The translations under genes and the position numbers were made by a program. Positions 35,505 through 46,700 of a stretch of DNA of 64,000 nucleotides are shown piece by piece. Positions within the stretch are counted from its first letter, which is position 1. Each line of letters begins with the position of its first letter. Under the pieces are notes generated by a model. The model was not told the origin of the DNA. It was given only the letters and a program-made list of their open reading frames with translations, and ran no database searches. The DNA comes from Gaertneriomyces semiglobifer (Eukaryota; Chytridiomycota; Chytridiomycetes; Spizellomycetales; Spizellomycetaceae): contig JAHLKF010000030.1 of NCBI GenBank assembly GCA_025558075.1, forward strand, positions 62,001 through 126,000. The letters are read 5' to 3'.

Positions 35505-36678
35505 ATGAGTACCGCCGGAGCAGCACGCTCTACCGGCCGCGTAAAGTTCTTCAATAGCCAGAAAGGTAAGGAAAGGACCTGCTGCCCAAAGAAGAAACTG
35601 AATTGAAACCCTTTTGCTAAATCATGCATGTTCCATAGGCTACGGCTTCATCATTCCGGATAGCGGTGATGTGGAAGGTAACTATCGAAGCGTCGAGCAG
35701 TGGCCAAAAACGTTCATCATCTCTTAACCGGGCCACCCATCTCAGTGTTTGTCCATCATACCGCTATCCTCAACAATGGTGGCTTTAGGTGAGGAAGCGC
35801 ATTTTGTTTCCTCTAGAAGCCATATTTGACTTTTCCTTTTCATTACCTTAGGAGCCTTACAGAGGGTGAATTCGTGAGTGCACCAATCAAGGTGATGTTT
35901 GTCTCCATTTTTCTAACACTCTCTTGATGTTGGCAGGTAGAGTACGATGTTGTGAAGGTGGGTGTTGCACAATCGGTGGATGCGCTCGCTACCCTGACTG
36001 TTTCACTGCCAGGGTCCCAAAGGTTGGCAAGCCGCCAATTGTACTGGACCGCAGGGTCGTCCTGTTAGCGGCGAGTCGCGATTACCTCGAGCGACCTACC
36101 GGTGCGCTCATTGCTATCCAGCAATCCTCGATTGCACGGCAAACTCGCGGCTCATCCGTCATTTTCCTAGATTCAACCCTCAATACCCTGGAATCATGAT
36201 GCCCACCACCCCGGTCTCACCGCCTCCAACTCCGGGATATATTGCGAGTCCGAACATGCCATACCCCACGGGTGAAACCGCCATGCCGAGTCCTATCCCG
36301 AGTGCATACTACTATGCGCCTTATCAATATGGATACCCTGCAGCATCGCCATTGTCTCCTGGCCTGCCGCAAGCGGTACCGTTTTTCAGCGGACAGTACT
36401 CGAGTGCAGCACCAGCAGGTGAATCGGCTGCAGTCGCGAATCCGGAGGATTCGCAAGTGGAACAACAGCGCCAACACCTAGTCGCCATGGCCCCTGGAGG
36501 GATGGTAATGGCGATGAGCTATCATGGGATGCCGGCATATCCCAAGCACGGTCCTCAGTCGGGCGCCGCTGCCAGTATGGCCGGGTACCCCGTCCAGTTT
36601 CCGCTTGTAGTCCACTCGCAACCGCAACAACAGGCGCAATCTCAGCTTCAACAGCACCAGCCACACTACCAACACCAA

Positions 36679-36709
<31 letters not shown>

Positions 36710-36732
36710 CTCAACAAGCGCATGTCCCATGA
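35505..36732 (+). CDS. cold-shock-domain RNA-binding protein with Q-rich tail
   Basis: Six exons (35505-35565, 35639-35677, 35746-35788, 35852-35873, 35937-35957, 36013-36732) give 301 aa. The start sits in CACCATGA, a good initiation context. The first five exons plus the start of the sixth build one cold-shock domain: GRVKFFNSQKGYGFI contains RNP1 (KGYGFI), VFVHHTAI is RNP2 (VFVHH), then EGEFVEYDVVKGPKGWQAAN. The domain binds single-stranded RNA or DNA; Y-box proteins use it for mRNA packaging and translation control. The rest is low complexity: Pro/Tyr-rich, then Gln/His-rich with a run of 11 glutamines, suited to condensate formation. Exons 4 and 5 are only 22 and 21 nt. The stretch after the domain (residues about 80-125) has odd composition and could hide one more intron. 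Confidence 0.88.
36676..36708 (+). repeat. CAG/CAA repeat encoding polyglutamine
   Basis: Eleven consecutive Gln codons, mixed CAG and CAA, in the tail of the cold-shock protein. Codon mixing suggests selection on the peptide or reduced slippage. Confidence 0.9.
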
Positions 36733-36867
36733 TTGAGCTAAAAAAGCTGATAAATTTACGCCGTGTCTCCTAGACCACAAATCCCCCCCTGTCATGGCAA
36801 ACTCATACAAGCACATGTCACTTTCGAATAGGCCTCATGCTGGTCTATATACGGGTTCATAGGACTT

Positions 36868-38426
36868 TCAACGCTGGACGCAGTGTCTGCGGAATGAGTT
36901 TTCGACATTATCATCTAAATGTTTACCTGCCCCAGGAATAATTATAGATGAAGGTGAAATATAGTTTTTGCTGCCAGTCAACTCACCTATCAAAACTATC
37001 CGATTGAGTTTTTGACTATCATCAAGCCATCTCGAGCCATATCTAGTCTCATACAACTCGCGCACACCCTGAACAATCGCAGGAGTAGGCTCATTCTGAA
37101 CATTAAGCAGCGCCTTCAACCGAAGGACTTCCATGCGAGGGCCTTCGGGTTTGGCCTCCCCGCACAAGACGCCATCCCATAATACCGATTGTATCCAAGT
37201 TTCAAACTTTTTCATGTCAACCTCGCCATCAACAGTAAACCCAATTGTGCGCACGGTCTTGTCAATGTGCGACGTCCGCGGCTGTGATAACTGTAACTCC
37301 TTCAGTGGGTCTCTTGTAGAGTCGTCGAAGCAATGTAAATCTAAGATAAAATCTAGAGGAACTCTGCAGCAGGTAGTGAGAACACACATCGAAATGCGTC
37401 CTTTCACAAAAGCAACGTACTCGGACTTTGTTGACGCTCGCAGTGGCGCAACAGAGTTGATTGATCTGATTTCGCTCAGAAGGCTCTCGTACTCTTGGTC
37501 AGTTACTAAATCGCGTTTGTTGACGATGATTCGATCAGCAAGGGCGATTTGCCTGTGACGCATAGGAGAGTCGTTATCAGTAAATATCGCTAAATGCGTC
37601 GCAAACAGGATGAAACCTGATTGCCTCGTTGACTTCGCCGTCTGCCTTGACTTCTCGTAATTGCTAATTGTTGGTTAGTATTGTGTACAACGTTCGACCT
37701 CCGTACTAATGAAACCACCGACCTGCGGTGCGAATTTGGCATCTACAATGGTAAGAATCCCATCCAGGTAAATTTCACTTTGAAGATCATCGTCTAACCA
37801 GAACATGGATGCAATCGGTCCGGGGTCAGCCAGGCCCGTCGTCTCTGCAACTGCTTGTTAGCCTTCTTGCGCAGATTCCATCCAAATTGCGTTCGTTCAG
37901 CAACTAACCTAACAAGATGTAGTCGAATTTGCCCTTCTTCTTCATGAGGTTTTCAACCGCCTTGACACCGGCATCTCTACGGTAAAGGTAAGGAATGGAC
38001 CCAAATGCACGGTAAAAGTGTGGTGGACACATACTTGACAGAACAGCAAAGACAACCGTTGCGAAGCTCAAGCCATTCTTCCGCCATCGTTCCTTCCCTG
38101 TCCAGTGTAAGACTTTTGTCAATGCCTGCACCTGTCATTGGCTCTTTGCTCAGTGATCAATTTAACATGCGCTTCAACGGCAGAAGTCGCCTACTTTCAC
38201 CGAACTCATTTAAGATTACAGCAATGCGTTTTTTGTGGGTTTCATCTTCCAAAAGCCGTGTCACTAATGTGGTCTTGCCAGCCCCAAGGAATCCAGTGAT
38301 GATTGTCACCGGTACTCGTTCATTTCCGCGGAACTCGGTCGCTATTCTCGCCCGAACGTCATCAGCAGGGACCAACGCTGGCGGTAGCTCATCATCGTCC
38401 ATAAGGGTATCCTGTGGCATACTCAT
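36868..38426 (-). CDS. ZNG1: CobW/COG0523 zinc chaperone GTPase ZNG1
   Basis: A G3E-family GTPase that delivers zinc to client metalloenzymes; methionine aminopeptidase 1 is the known client. The first exons (38426-38195, 38125-38035, 37976-37909, from 37844) restore [15 protein letters not shown] (Walker A), [28 protein letters not shown] with the metal-binding Cx[19 protein letters not shown] (Walker B) and MFWLDDD. Later exons give [29 protein letters not shown] (the NKxD base-specificity motif) and the CobW C-terminal domain, with [10 protein letters not shown] and [10 protein letters not shown]. The last exon ends [18 protein letters not shown]. The usual N-terminal CPELVP client-docking motif appears here as LPPALVP, lacking the cysteine. 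It is divergent from the LRR gene over 213 bp. Confidence 0.93.
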
Positions 38427-38639
38427 GGCGCGAAATCAGAAGTTCAAAAATAAGGTTTCCGCAGCAAGGAAGCTACTGTTGAAAATCTCCGAGAAACTGT
38501 TCAGTTTGTTGGATGTGTAAGCAACTCTGACAGCTCCGCGCGTTCGGGTTAGTTTTTCCCAGTCCTCACGTACATCTCCACATGTACGCCACAAGTTGAA
38601 CGGGAGTTATTCCATCTTGTTGAGTTACAGCGTGCACGC

Positions 38640-40797
38640 ATGGGGAACGCTATTGTAAAGGAAATCCGTCGCCATCGAAGGAAAGTTGAGCTGGACCTGT
38701 CCAAAAGAGAACTCAAACATGTTCCGAAACAAATAGAAGTGTGCAAGAAGCTATTGAAGTTAGACATATCCCAAAATCAGTTAATAGACATACCCTTGGA
38801 AGTTGGCAAGTGGGAGCTTGGAATTTGTTTAATATTGAATGAACTTGGAACTAACAGTTTTCTATGTATTTCTTTATCAGCCAAGTTACCAACACTGCAA
38901 GTTCTCAATTTCAGCCACAACAATATAAATTACTTTCCACCGGATTTACCCACCACTCTTATTGAAATTTATGCTGGTACGGTTTTCGCAGTAGGCTATT
39001 TTAATGCAAACAACTTACGATGGTTTGTCAAAGGTAATAACCGCCTATTCTACTCTCCCATGACCACAAGGATAGGGGAACTGGTCAATCTCAAAATTCT
39101 TGACTTAAGCAGTAATCAGCTAGAGTATGACTGCATGGTGTTTTTCATGGCAAAGCTGGCTGCCGTTAATGACAGTGCACGACCTCCAGGAGCATACCTG
39201 AAACCGTGGCGAAGTTATCCCATCTTCGCATCTTGCGACTTCATCACAACGATCTAATTGTGAGATTACTCATCGATTTATGTCAAGTTCTGATTCTGAT
39301 AGCTCGCATGTTGTCTTAGGAAGTACCCCCTGGAGTGTTTGCCCTGGCTTCCCTGGAAACCCTGGATCTCAACAACAACAAAATCAAATCAATTGAAGCA
39401 GATATTTCCAAGTTAAAGACCTTGAAGGTTTGTTTAAATTCGCGTATAGATATATGTCGGCGGACGGTGAAGTTTACTCAAGGGGTCGGTCTAGGAACTG
39501 GACGTCAGCGAAAACGGTCTCGCGAAGCTACCGGATAATATCGGGCAGCTTGCTGGGCTAACCCGGTTGATTGTTGGCTTCAATGCACTGAAAAGCTTGC
39601 CGGACACTTGTAATTGTTGTAAGTTTTCAATCGAGACGCTTGTGCATGTTATAACGCATGCTTCCGGCAGGTGGAGATTTGGTGAATTTGGAAGAGTTGG
39701 ATATACAGGAAAACCACCAATTGGATGCAGTTCCAGCAGCCTTTTCAAGGTTGAGAAATATGAAGAAATTTAATATGCGCAACACGAAGCTACCGAAGGT
39801 GCCGCATGGCGTGAAAAATTGGACCCAACTATTGGAGCTTATTATCAAGGAAAACAGCCAAATTGAAGAACTGCCTGGTGGGTCACACACCGAATGCTAC
39901 TTTGCAATTTCGAGGGATTTTCTCACGCGCTCGGTTTTTTTTGTCACTCAGAGACCATTGGTAACCTGGGGGCCCTGCGAATCCTCAATTGCGATAGCTG
40001 CTCCCTCACTCAACTGCCGGATCAGATCGGTGGTCTCCAATCTTTGCATCATTTAGATCTCAGAAACAACCAACTCAGTTCATTTGCTATACCAACAACG
40101 ATAAAGACCCTAAGGCAACTTACGAAGCTTTTCCTAGCGTACGTGCTAATCTAATCCCTTTTGGGACGTCGCCAAGCTAACTACATTCGTTATAGAAACA
40201 ATAATATAGAAGTGCTACCAGATGAAATCTCTCAACTGAAAGGACTCATTGAACTCGACCTCAGCCATAATTTGATCATCAGTTTGCCCGACGATATTGG
40301 TGAACTTAATAGCCTTGAGAAGTTCTTCGCGAACAACAATAAATTGGAGACTATCCCTGCCTCAATCAAGTGGGTATTGTGAACATTATCCCAGATGATT
40401 TGCCGGATTAGCAACGCCTAATGGTCGAATAGGAACTTGCAGAAGTTGACAGTGATTGAGCTGCGTTCGAACGCTTTAACTCATCTACCGCCTGAACTCG
40501 GAGACATACAGGGCTTGGTTCGGCTTGACCTCGGTCACAATAGGTTGAGCGACCTACCTCCGAGGATGCACCAATTGACAAATCTACAGGTGAGACAAGG
40601 ACTGCCCTACTTTGGAGTTGTTTCCTAAACCGCTTTTGTAGACTTTTGACCTGCGAGATAATCCATTTGACTCTCCCCCACAACATATCATTGTTCAGGG
40701 AATTCCAGCCATTCTACAGTACTTGCGAGAGCAACATCAGAAGCGTGGTGATGACGAAGAAGGGCAGAAGGGCAGAGTGCGAGCTGTACATGGCTAG
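38640..40797 (+). CDS. leucine-rich-repeat protein, Ras-group type, possible N-myristoylation
   Basis: An almost continuous LRR solenoid of about 18 repeats of 22-24 residues (LxxLxLxxNxLxxLP), for example LLKLDISQNQLIDIP, LKILDLSSNQLE, LIELDLSHNLIISLP and LVRLDLGHNRLSDLP. The start gives MGNAIVKEIRRHRRK, with Gly2 and basic residues that suit N-myristoylation and membrane attachment. The end, NPFDSPPQHIIVQGIPAILQ, is the usual cap of Ras-group/SHOC2-like LRR proteins. There are at least eight introns. The first, 38807-38881, appears to have a GC donor (gcaagt) and to be a multiple of three, so unspliced reading stays open. Others include the junction NQLE-SIPETVAKL. No kinase or other catalytic domain is attached; the role is probably scaffolding, perhaps in Ras-type signalling. 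Confidence 0.85.
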
Positions 40798-41100
40798 ACA
40801 GGAACCCGCAGTCGATATTCTAGTAACTATATAGAGAACGATTCATGCTCGGTGCAGGTGATATTCATGTTGAGGCTGTGAACTAGCTGTTCCATTGTTC
40901 GGCCTCTAGTAAGAAAGACTACTACATGGTAATTTTCCCACTAAGATCTGTTAAAGGACTATCTGTAACCACATTTTCCCAAACAAAGGCCTTCTTTCGA
41001 GGCGTTCCATTTCTTGTTGATGTGTTGTGGACGCGCGAGGTGGTCGTCGATAGTTTCGACGCGTTTTTTCAGATTGTCACTTGCAGAGACTATCACCAGC
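40798..41100. other. intergenic region between LRR and hydrolase genes
   Basis: 303 bp between the LRR stop and the proposed hydrolase start on the same strand. It should contain the LRR 3' end and hydrolase promoter. No RNA gene or repeat is visible; an additional 5' exon of the hydrolase cannot be excluded. Confidence 0.5.
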
Positions 41101-42031
41101 ATGCAGTCTTCTCGACATCCGGAAGAACGTGTCCCTATACCATCCACAAAAAATGCATCTCTCGAAACGAGAATTTATTCCGGTGGTGCCCGAAAAGAAA
41201 CGTAAGTGCTGGCTATTTCGCCAAATCTCGAAATTCTTGAGCACTGACATGCGTTGGGCTCTTGCAGCTGTGTCATCCTAGCCCATCCCTATGGACCAGT
41301 AAGTACTGAACCAGTACGAAAACCCTTACGACAAATCTCATGCTCTGCTAGCTGGGTGGGAATTTGAATAACAATGTGGTTGAGGCCCTCTTCCGTAACT
41401 TTGCTGAAAAGGGCTTCATGACTGTCCGCTTCAACTTCCGGTGAGTATTGACTAGTTGAAGTCGCGAATTCGGACAACTGTTCTCATAAAGCCTCAGTGG
41501 CGTAGGCGGTTCTACCGGACATACATCTTTGCGGGGGAAAGGTGAACAGGAGGACGTGCTGTCGGTATGCAAGTACGTGGTCGACCGACCAAGTTTAGCC
41601 CCCAAGAAGATCCTTCTATGTGGGTATTCGTATGGTAGCATTGCTACTTCCGCGGTTGCAAGCAAAATTCCGGAGCTTGCTGGCATCATTTTTATAAGCT
41701 ACCCTAGTGGAGGTAGGAAATGCGTTCCCGTTTTGCCTGAACTGTGGATGATAATCAATCGCGTAAAATAGTTCTATGGTTTCTGACCATGTTCAATGGC
41801 AATGCCTGCGTTCAAAGTCTGCGTGCCATCTCGCCACAAATTCCGAAGCTGTTTTTGCACGGCGGCCGCGACAACTTTACGTCCAAAGTGGCGTTCACGA
41901 AATTAGTGGATAGCCTTCCAACGGTAAACAGGACATGTGTTGTTCTACCAGACGATGATCACTTCTTCGTTGGAAAGGAGTCCTCTTTAATCGGTCATGT
42001 CAATCAATGGCTCAGCAAATCCGGGATTTAG
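41101..42031 (+). CDS. small alpha/beta hydrolase (COG2945/dienelactone-hydrolase-like)
   Basis: Five exons (41101-41201, 41268-41298, 41352-41440, 41498-41712, 41772-42031) give 231 aa. The spliced N-terminal region ILAHPYGPLGGNLNNNVVEA and RFNFRGVGGSTG resembles the bacterial COG2945 family. The nucleophile elbow is LLCGYSYGSIA (GxSxG), the acid is probably LHGGRDNFT, and the catalytic His lies in LPDDDHFFVG. No signal peptide or membrane segment is present, so it is likely cytosolic. Substrate unknown; esterase, thioesterase or dienelactone-type activity are all possible. Exon 2 is 31 nt. Confidence 0.85.
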
Positions 42032-42462
42032 ACGGAGGGACTGGGCAGGCGACCATAACGTGAGAAGAAGTGAATCTACCCACCATTTGCCTCACAGAGA
42101 CTACGTATTGGTTCGTTTGTCGCTGATCTGAAGCAAGCAGGCAAACTATGTTCTTCAATAGATATACATTGTAGTGCGCTCCTTCTTGTCATCCGGCGCG
42201 AATCTGCAGCAACATACTCCTCGAACTACGTAACAACAAACGGAATCGGTTGCAGAAGGTAAAGAAGCATTATTATTCACATGAGTTTAAGAAAGAGCCC
42301 ATCAAAATCGAGGCCTCTAAAGGATGTACAGTGTCGGGAACAGAGAAAACGGGTCTGATCGGAGACTAGTGGCTGAGGGAGCGACAGTTGAGGACAACCT
42401 GTAAAGCACATTCAACAAAATTGTTTTATATTCATAAGGGGCATGGGTCACATACCCAACAT
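42032..42462. other. convergent intergenic region hydrolase / eIF5A
   Basis: 431 bp between the stop codons of the hydrolase (+) and eIF5A (-). It should contain two 3' untranslated regions; eIF5A is likely highly expressed. Nothing else is seen on either strand. Confidence 0.6.
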
Positions 42463-43062
42463 CTAGTTGCCCTTGGGAGCTTCCTTGTAGGAAAGGGCGT
42501 GCTCCTCACCCATGGCAGCGACGACGGAGACAATCAGGTCCTTTCCGTCTTGGAAGTCCTCGTGCATCTTTTGGCCGATTTCGCCTTCAGGGAGCTTGAC
42601 GTCGTCCTTGGTGCCTCCGTCATCCTTCATCAAGGACAAGAAACCATCGTCAATGTCCAAAAGGGAATATTCGTTACGGGTGACGTTGGGGACGTCCATG
42701 TTGTGGGTAGAGGGGGAGATATCTTCAAGCTTCTTGCCGGTGAAGATCTAGATACGCAATATCATTAGGCTAGCTTCTCCCTGGTACTGAGGGAAAGGCT
42801 AGACTCACATCAATGGCAACAAGGTGAACCTTGGCGTGACCGTGCTTTCCAGTCTTGGAAGTGGACATGTCCACGATCTTGCAAGGACGACCCTTGATGA
42901 CGACGTGACCGTTCTTACGCAGAGCAGAGCACTTTCAAGGATCCATCAGCATTCCAACTCTAGACTTTAGCACGCACGACAAAAACATACCTGCATAGGG
43001 TAGGTCAAGGAAGCGCCGGATCCGACACTCTCGAAAGTCTCGTGATGCTCCTCGTCAGCCAT
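42463..43062 (-). CDS. translation factor eIF5A
   Basis: Promotes peptide-bond formation and resolves stalled ribosomes; it is active only after hypusination. Three exons (43062-42991, 42931-42809, 42747-42463) give 159 aa. [18 protein letters not shown] opens the protein. The hypusine loop [15 protein letters not shown] is intact: the lysine after TG in this loop is the modified one. The C-terminal OB fold runs through [16 protein letters not shown] to [14 protein letters not shown]. The modification uses spermidine made by the enzyme at 11-12.4 kb. A telomere-like AACCCTAACCC box lies 321 bp upstream of its start. Confidence 0.98.
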
Positions 43063-43780
43063 TGTGAATAGTTCTGCAACACGCAATCAATACAAGATTA
43101 GCGATGAGCCATAAAGACTGGGAAAGTCCGCTAGACGCTAGATGGCGACCCCACACTCCATCTTTCCGGCCTCCGTCCAACTATGAAATCCAACCCAACC
43201 GTCCACACAACCCTCCCCAAATCAACCCCAGGCATCCGACAATACATACGTTTGGTCTTAAGAAAGAGTGAGAGAGAATTCGAGGGCGAGACGGGGGCAA
43301 CCGGTCGGGTGTAGGTCGGCAGTTGGGGGAGGTGAGCAAAGCCCGCAAGTCGCCTTTCCGCTGTTCGAACCGAAAAAAACATAACCCTAACCCGGGCGCG
43401 TCGTTGGCCGGCATTAAATTCAGATATTGATAAGATGCTTGTTATTGGTAAGAGGTGGCCTCGTCGCCCACTAATCCACACAGCATCACAAGTACAAGGC
43501 GACGACGAATGAAGCAAGCAGAAGCAGCGACAAAAACGAACGAAGAAGAGGAGATAGCGTCTGGGAAGCATTGGCGTGCACTGATTGTGTGGGAAAAGCT
43601 GATTGTCGTCGAGTCATCCAGTCGTCCAGTCCATCCTGGCCGACAGCCAGCGTCGCATTTCAACCCCTTCAGGGAGAACGATACAGACTTACAGTGAGGC
43701 AATTCATTTAGAGCCCGAGATATACAAAAGTAAGAGGAGGTGCTCAAACTTTTTGCAGATGATCGGGCGTGCACGGCCAT
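43063..43780. other. divergent promoter region eIF5A / FAB1
   Basis: 718 bp between two divergent starts. It contains an AACCCTAACCC box (43383-43393), an upstream ATG at 43759 that opens a 23-codon frame overlapping the FAB1 start, and a possible 29-nt leader intron (43730-43758, gtaaga to gcag) just before that ATG. Other open frames lack recognisable protein character. Confidence 0.55.
43383..43393. promoter_or_regulatory. telobox-like element AACCCTAACCC
   Basis: Nearly two units of the vertebrate/fungal-type telomere repeat, on the top strand. In fungi, TTAGGG-type boxes are bound by Tbf1-like Myb factors upstream of translation genes. Use here for eIF5A is inferred from position only. 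Confidence 0.4.
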
Positions 43781-46700
43781 ATGAGCGTCAGGCCGCGTCA
43801 GTCCGATGCTTCCCTTCGCTCGCGAGGTGAACATAGTCTTGAGTCCTTCAACTTGGAACCTGGCTCGGCCAATAGTCAGAAAGGAGGTTTTCTCTCAGGA
43901 TTATGGAAGGCAGTAGGGCGTGCTAGTGAGGCAGCGAGCATTTTGCCGTTTGGTCACCAACATCCTGACCACCAACTGGGTGCCCGTGTAGTCGCCGAGC
44001 CAAGCACGGGTACGACTGGTGCGAGGGCATCAATTGATAGCGACCGGCATTTGCCCCAATTTGGTGACACCGTATCATCAGGCTATAGTGAAATCAAGGC
44101 GCGAGACTCCTTTGATAATGACAAACATTCCATTGCTGGCTCCGTGGCCTCCACTGAGAGTGAATTATCGAATGCCGATACGATTAGGAGTGGATCTTTC
44201 TACGAAGACTCCATCAGAAAGTCTGGTGTACTACCTGAAGATTTGGAGAAAAATAAGTCGTCTCTTAAACTGATTCGTAGACTGCGTAACAATGGCTCGA
44301 GCGATTCTGGAATCACTCGCGACTATTGGATGAAAGACGAACGTGTTAAGGAATGCTATGACTGTAAACTACCGTTTACCACATTCCGGAGGAAGCATCA
44401 CTGTCGAATTTGCGGCCAGATTTTCTGTCACAAATGTGCGTCGGCAATCGTGCCTGGGGACCGCTTTGGATACCCAGGCGACATGCGCGTTTGCAATTTC
44501 TGTTTGCGTATAATGGAGGACTATAGACACTATGAATCTGCGTCGTCACTCGATCACGGTTTCACCAAAAGTGCCGCAAGTCCCTTGCCTGGCTCTAATA
44601 AGTTTCCTCCAATGCTTCCTCCTGCGGAGCCTTCGAAGCACGCCACGCCCGCTATCAGCATCACTTCCCCAATGTCGCAGCATCAATCAAGTGGAAGTGT
44701 CAAAGCGTGGGGTCTTTCTGTGTCACCTGATGCATCCATAGAGGGGTTCAAGAAAATGCTCGGGTCAACTCTTTTTTCCAATCGGCGGAGCACTCAACCT
44801 GATGAGGTGACGTCCACTCCTCGCAGTACTAGTGCAACTGAACCTTTCCGTGGGGCGTTGGATCCTGGTAAAGCTGTCACCGAATCTGACAGTCTTAATG
44901 TAATGGATCCAGAGATTGCGCCGTACATCACGGATGATGATAAAGATGATGACATTCCAACTGACAATTGGACATCGACACCGCTTCTGAACTTTCCCAC
45001 GACATATGCCTCAGCAGCTATAGCTACCCCGATACCAGCGCTGCCACTGGGCAGTGGGATTCCGGAGGCATCGAATCCTACCGATAGTGACTCGTGGGAT
45101 TACGGTGGGACCAAAGGACGCAAACGCCGAAGCAATCGACGTATCTCAAGAGGTGACGAACTTCGCGTTGAATACACTAAAGAAAAGCTGAAGAGACGAA
45201 GTCTGTCCAGTGGGCATCCCCGGCCATCTCGGTACTCTGCCCGCGCCATCAGTAGACAGATCAGCAAATCTGCCCTTGTCGAGAGCCTTGCTGTTCCTTT
45301 CGCTGAGAAGGCCGGTTCAAGTCTGCCTGTATCAGACAAAATAAGCCATGTTCAGCCGATCCCTCAGAACATAGAGCTTAATGCTGCTTCCCTCAAACAT
45401 ATGCGTCAGCTGCTGCGGCAAGTGCTCGCAGAATCCCAAATCCCGCATAAGAACAACTGGGAACAAGTATTGATGCAGCATATGCTGCGCGTATGCGATA
45501 GTATCAAGCCGGATGTCCGAGCTGGGGATGCCATCGATGTACGGCACTACGTCAAGATCAAGAAGATTCCTGGAGGTAGTCCAAGTGATACTGAGTATGT
45601 TAGCGGTGTTGTATGCTCCAAGAACGTTTCTCACAAGAAAATGGTGAAACCGATTCATCAACCGAAAATTTTGTTGCTAACGTTTGCTGTGGAGTATCAG
45701 AGAGTTGAGAACCAGTTCTTATCTCTGGAACCAGTTCTGTCACAAGAGCGGGACTATTTGAAGAATCTGGTAGCGCGGATTGTCGCCTTCAAGCCTGATG
45801 TTGTGTTGGTGGAAAAGACAGTATCGCGGCTTGCACAAGAATTTTTCTTTGAAGCTGGCGTCACTGTCGCGTACAATGTAAAGGCATCTGTGATTGAGGC
45901 AATTGCTCGATGCACGCGGGCCGACATTATCTCATCAATGGACAAGCTCGCCCTGGAGCCGACATTGGGAACGTGCGAGATGTTCACCGTAAAGACATTC
46001 ATGAATGCGCTCATTCCCGGACACCGAAAGTCGTTCATGTACTTCAGCGGCTGTGCCAAAGAGTTGGGATGTACCATTGTTCTACGCGGAGGGACTATGG
46101 AAACACTTTCTAAAGTCAAACGCATGGCCGATTTGATGGCATTCGTCGTTTATAACTTGAAGCTCGAAACGTCTCTATTCCGCGATGAATTTGCAATGGC
46201 GCCCACGATAAACGCTGATCATGGGACATCCGCCGATTCTTGTGAAAAACCAGGCAGTGGCTCTGACAGCGTGATGGGCACCCCGACAAAGGCGGCCGAG
46301 TCCTCACCCATTCCCAGGTTGATCCGACCATACGAAACCACGATATTATCCGCTTCTCCTGATGTTGTCTTTGCACCGCCGTATCTGCTGATGCGGCTGA
46401 AAGAAGAAGAGTCGCATCTCACTCAGCACCAACGGAAGCAAATTGTAGAGAAGTGCAGAGCGGAAGCAGCGAAGTCGTGGAGTGACAGCTCCAACGAGTT
46501 TGACGACCGAGATTATGTTATGACCTTCCTGGAGCAGTCAAGCGGCTGGCTCTCCTCAATTGAGACGCGCGCCGGTATCAGTAACCTTCTCGACAGCACA
46601 GGCACACTAAGCCCATTTGGCCACCAAAGCATCATGGTGCTTTATTCAAACGTCTGTGCCGCCACAACAATTCCGTGCCAGGCACCGGAACAACATCTGA

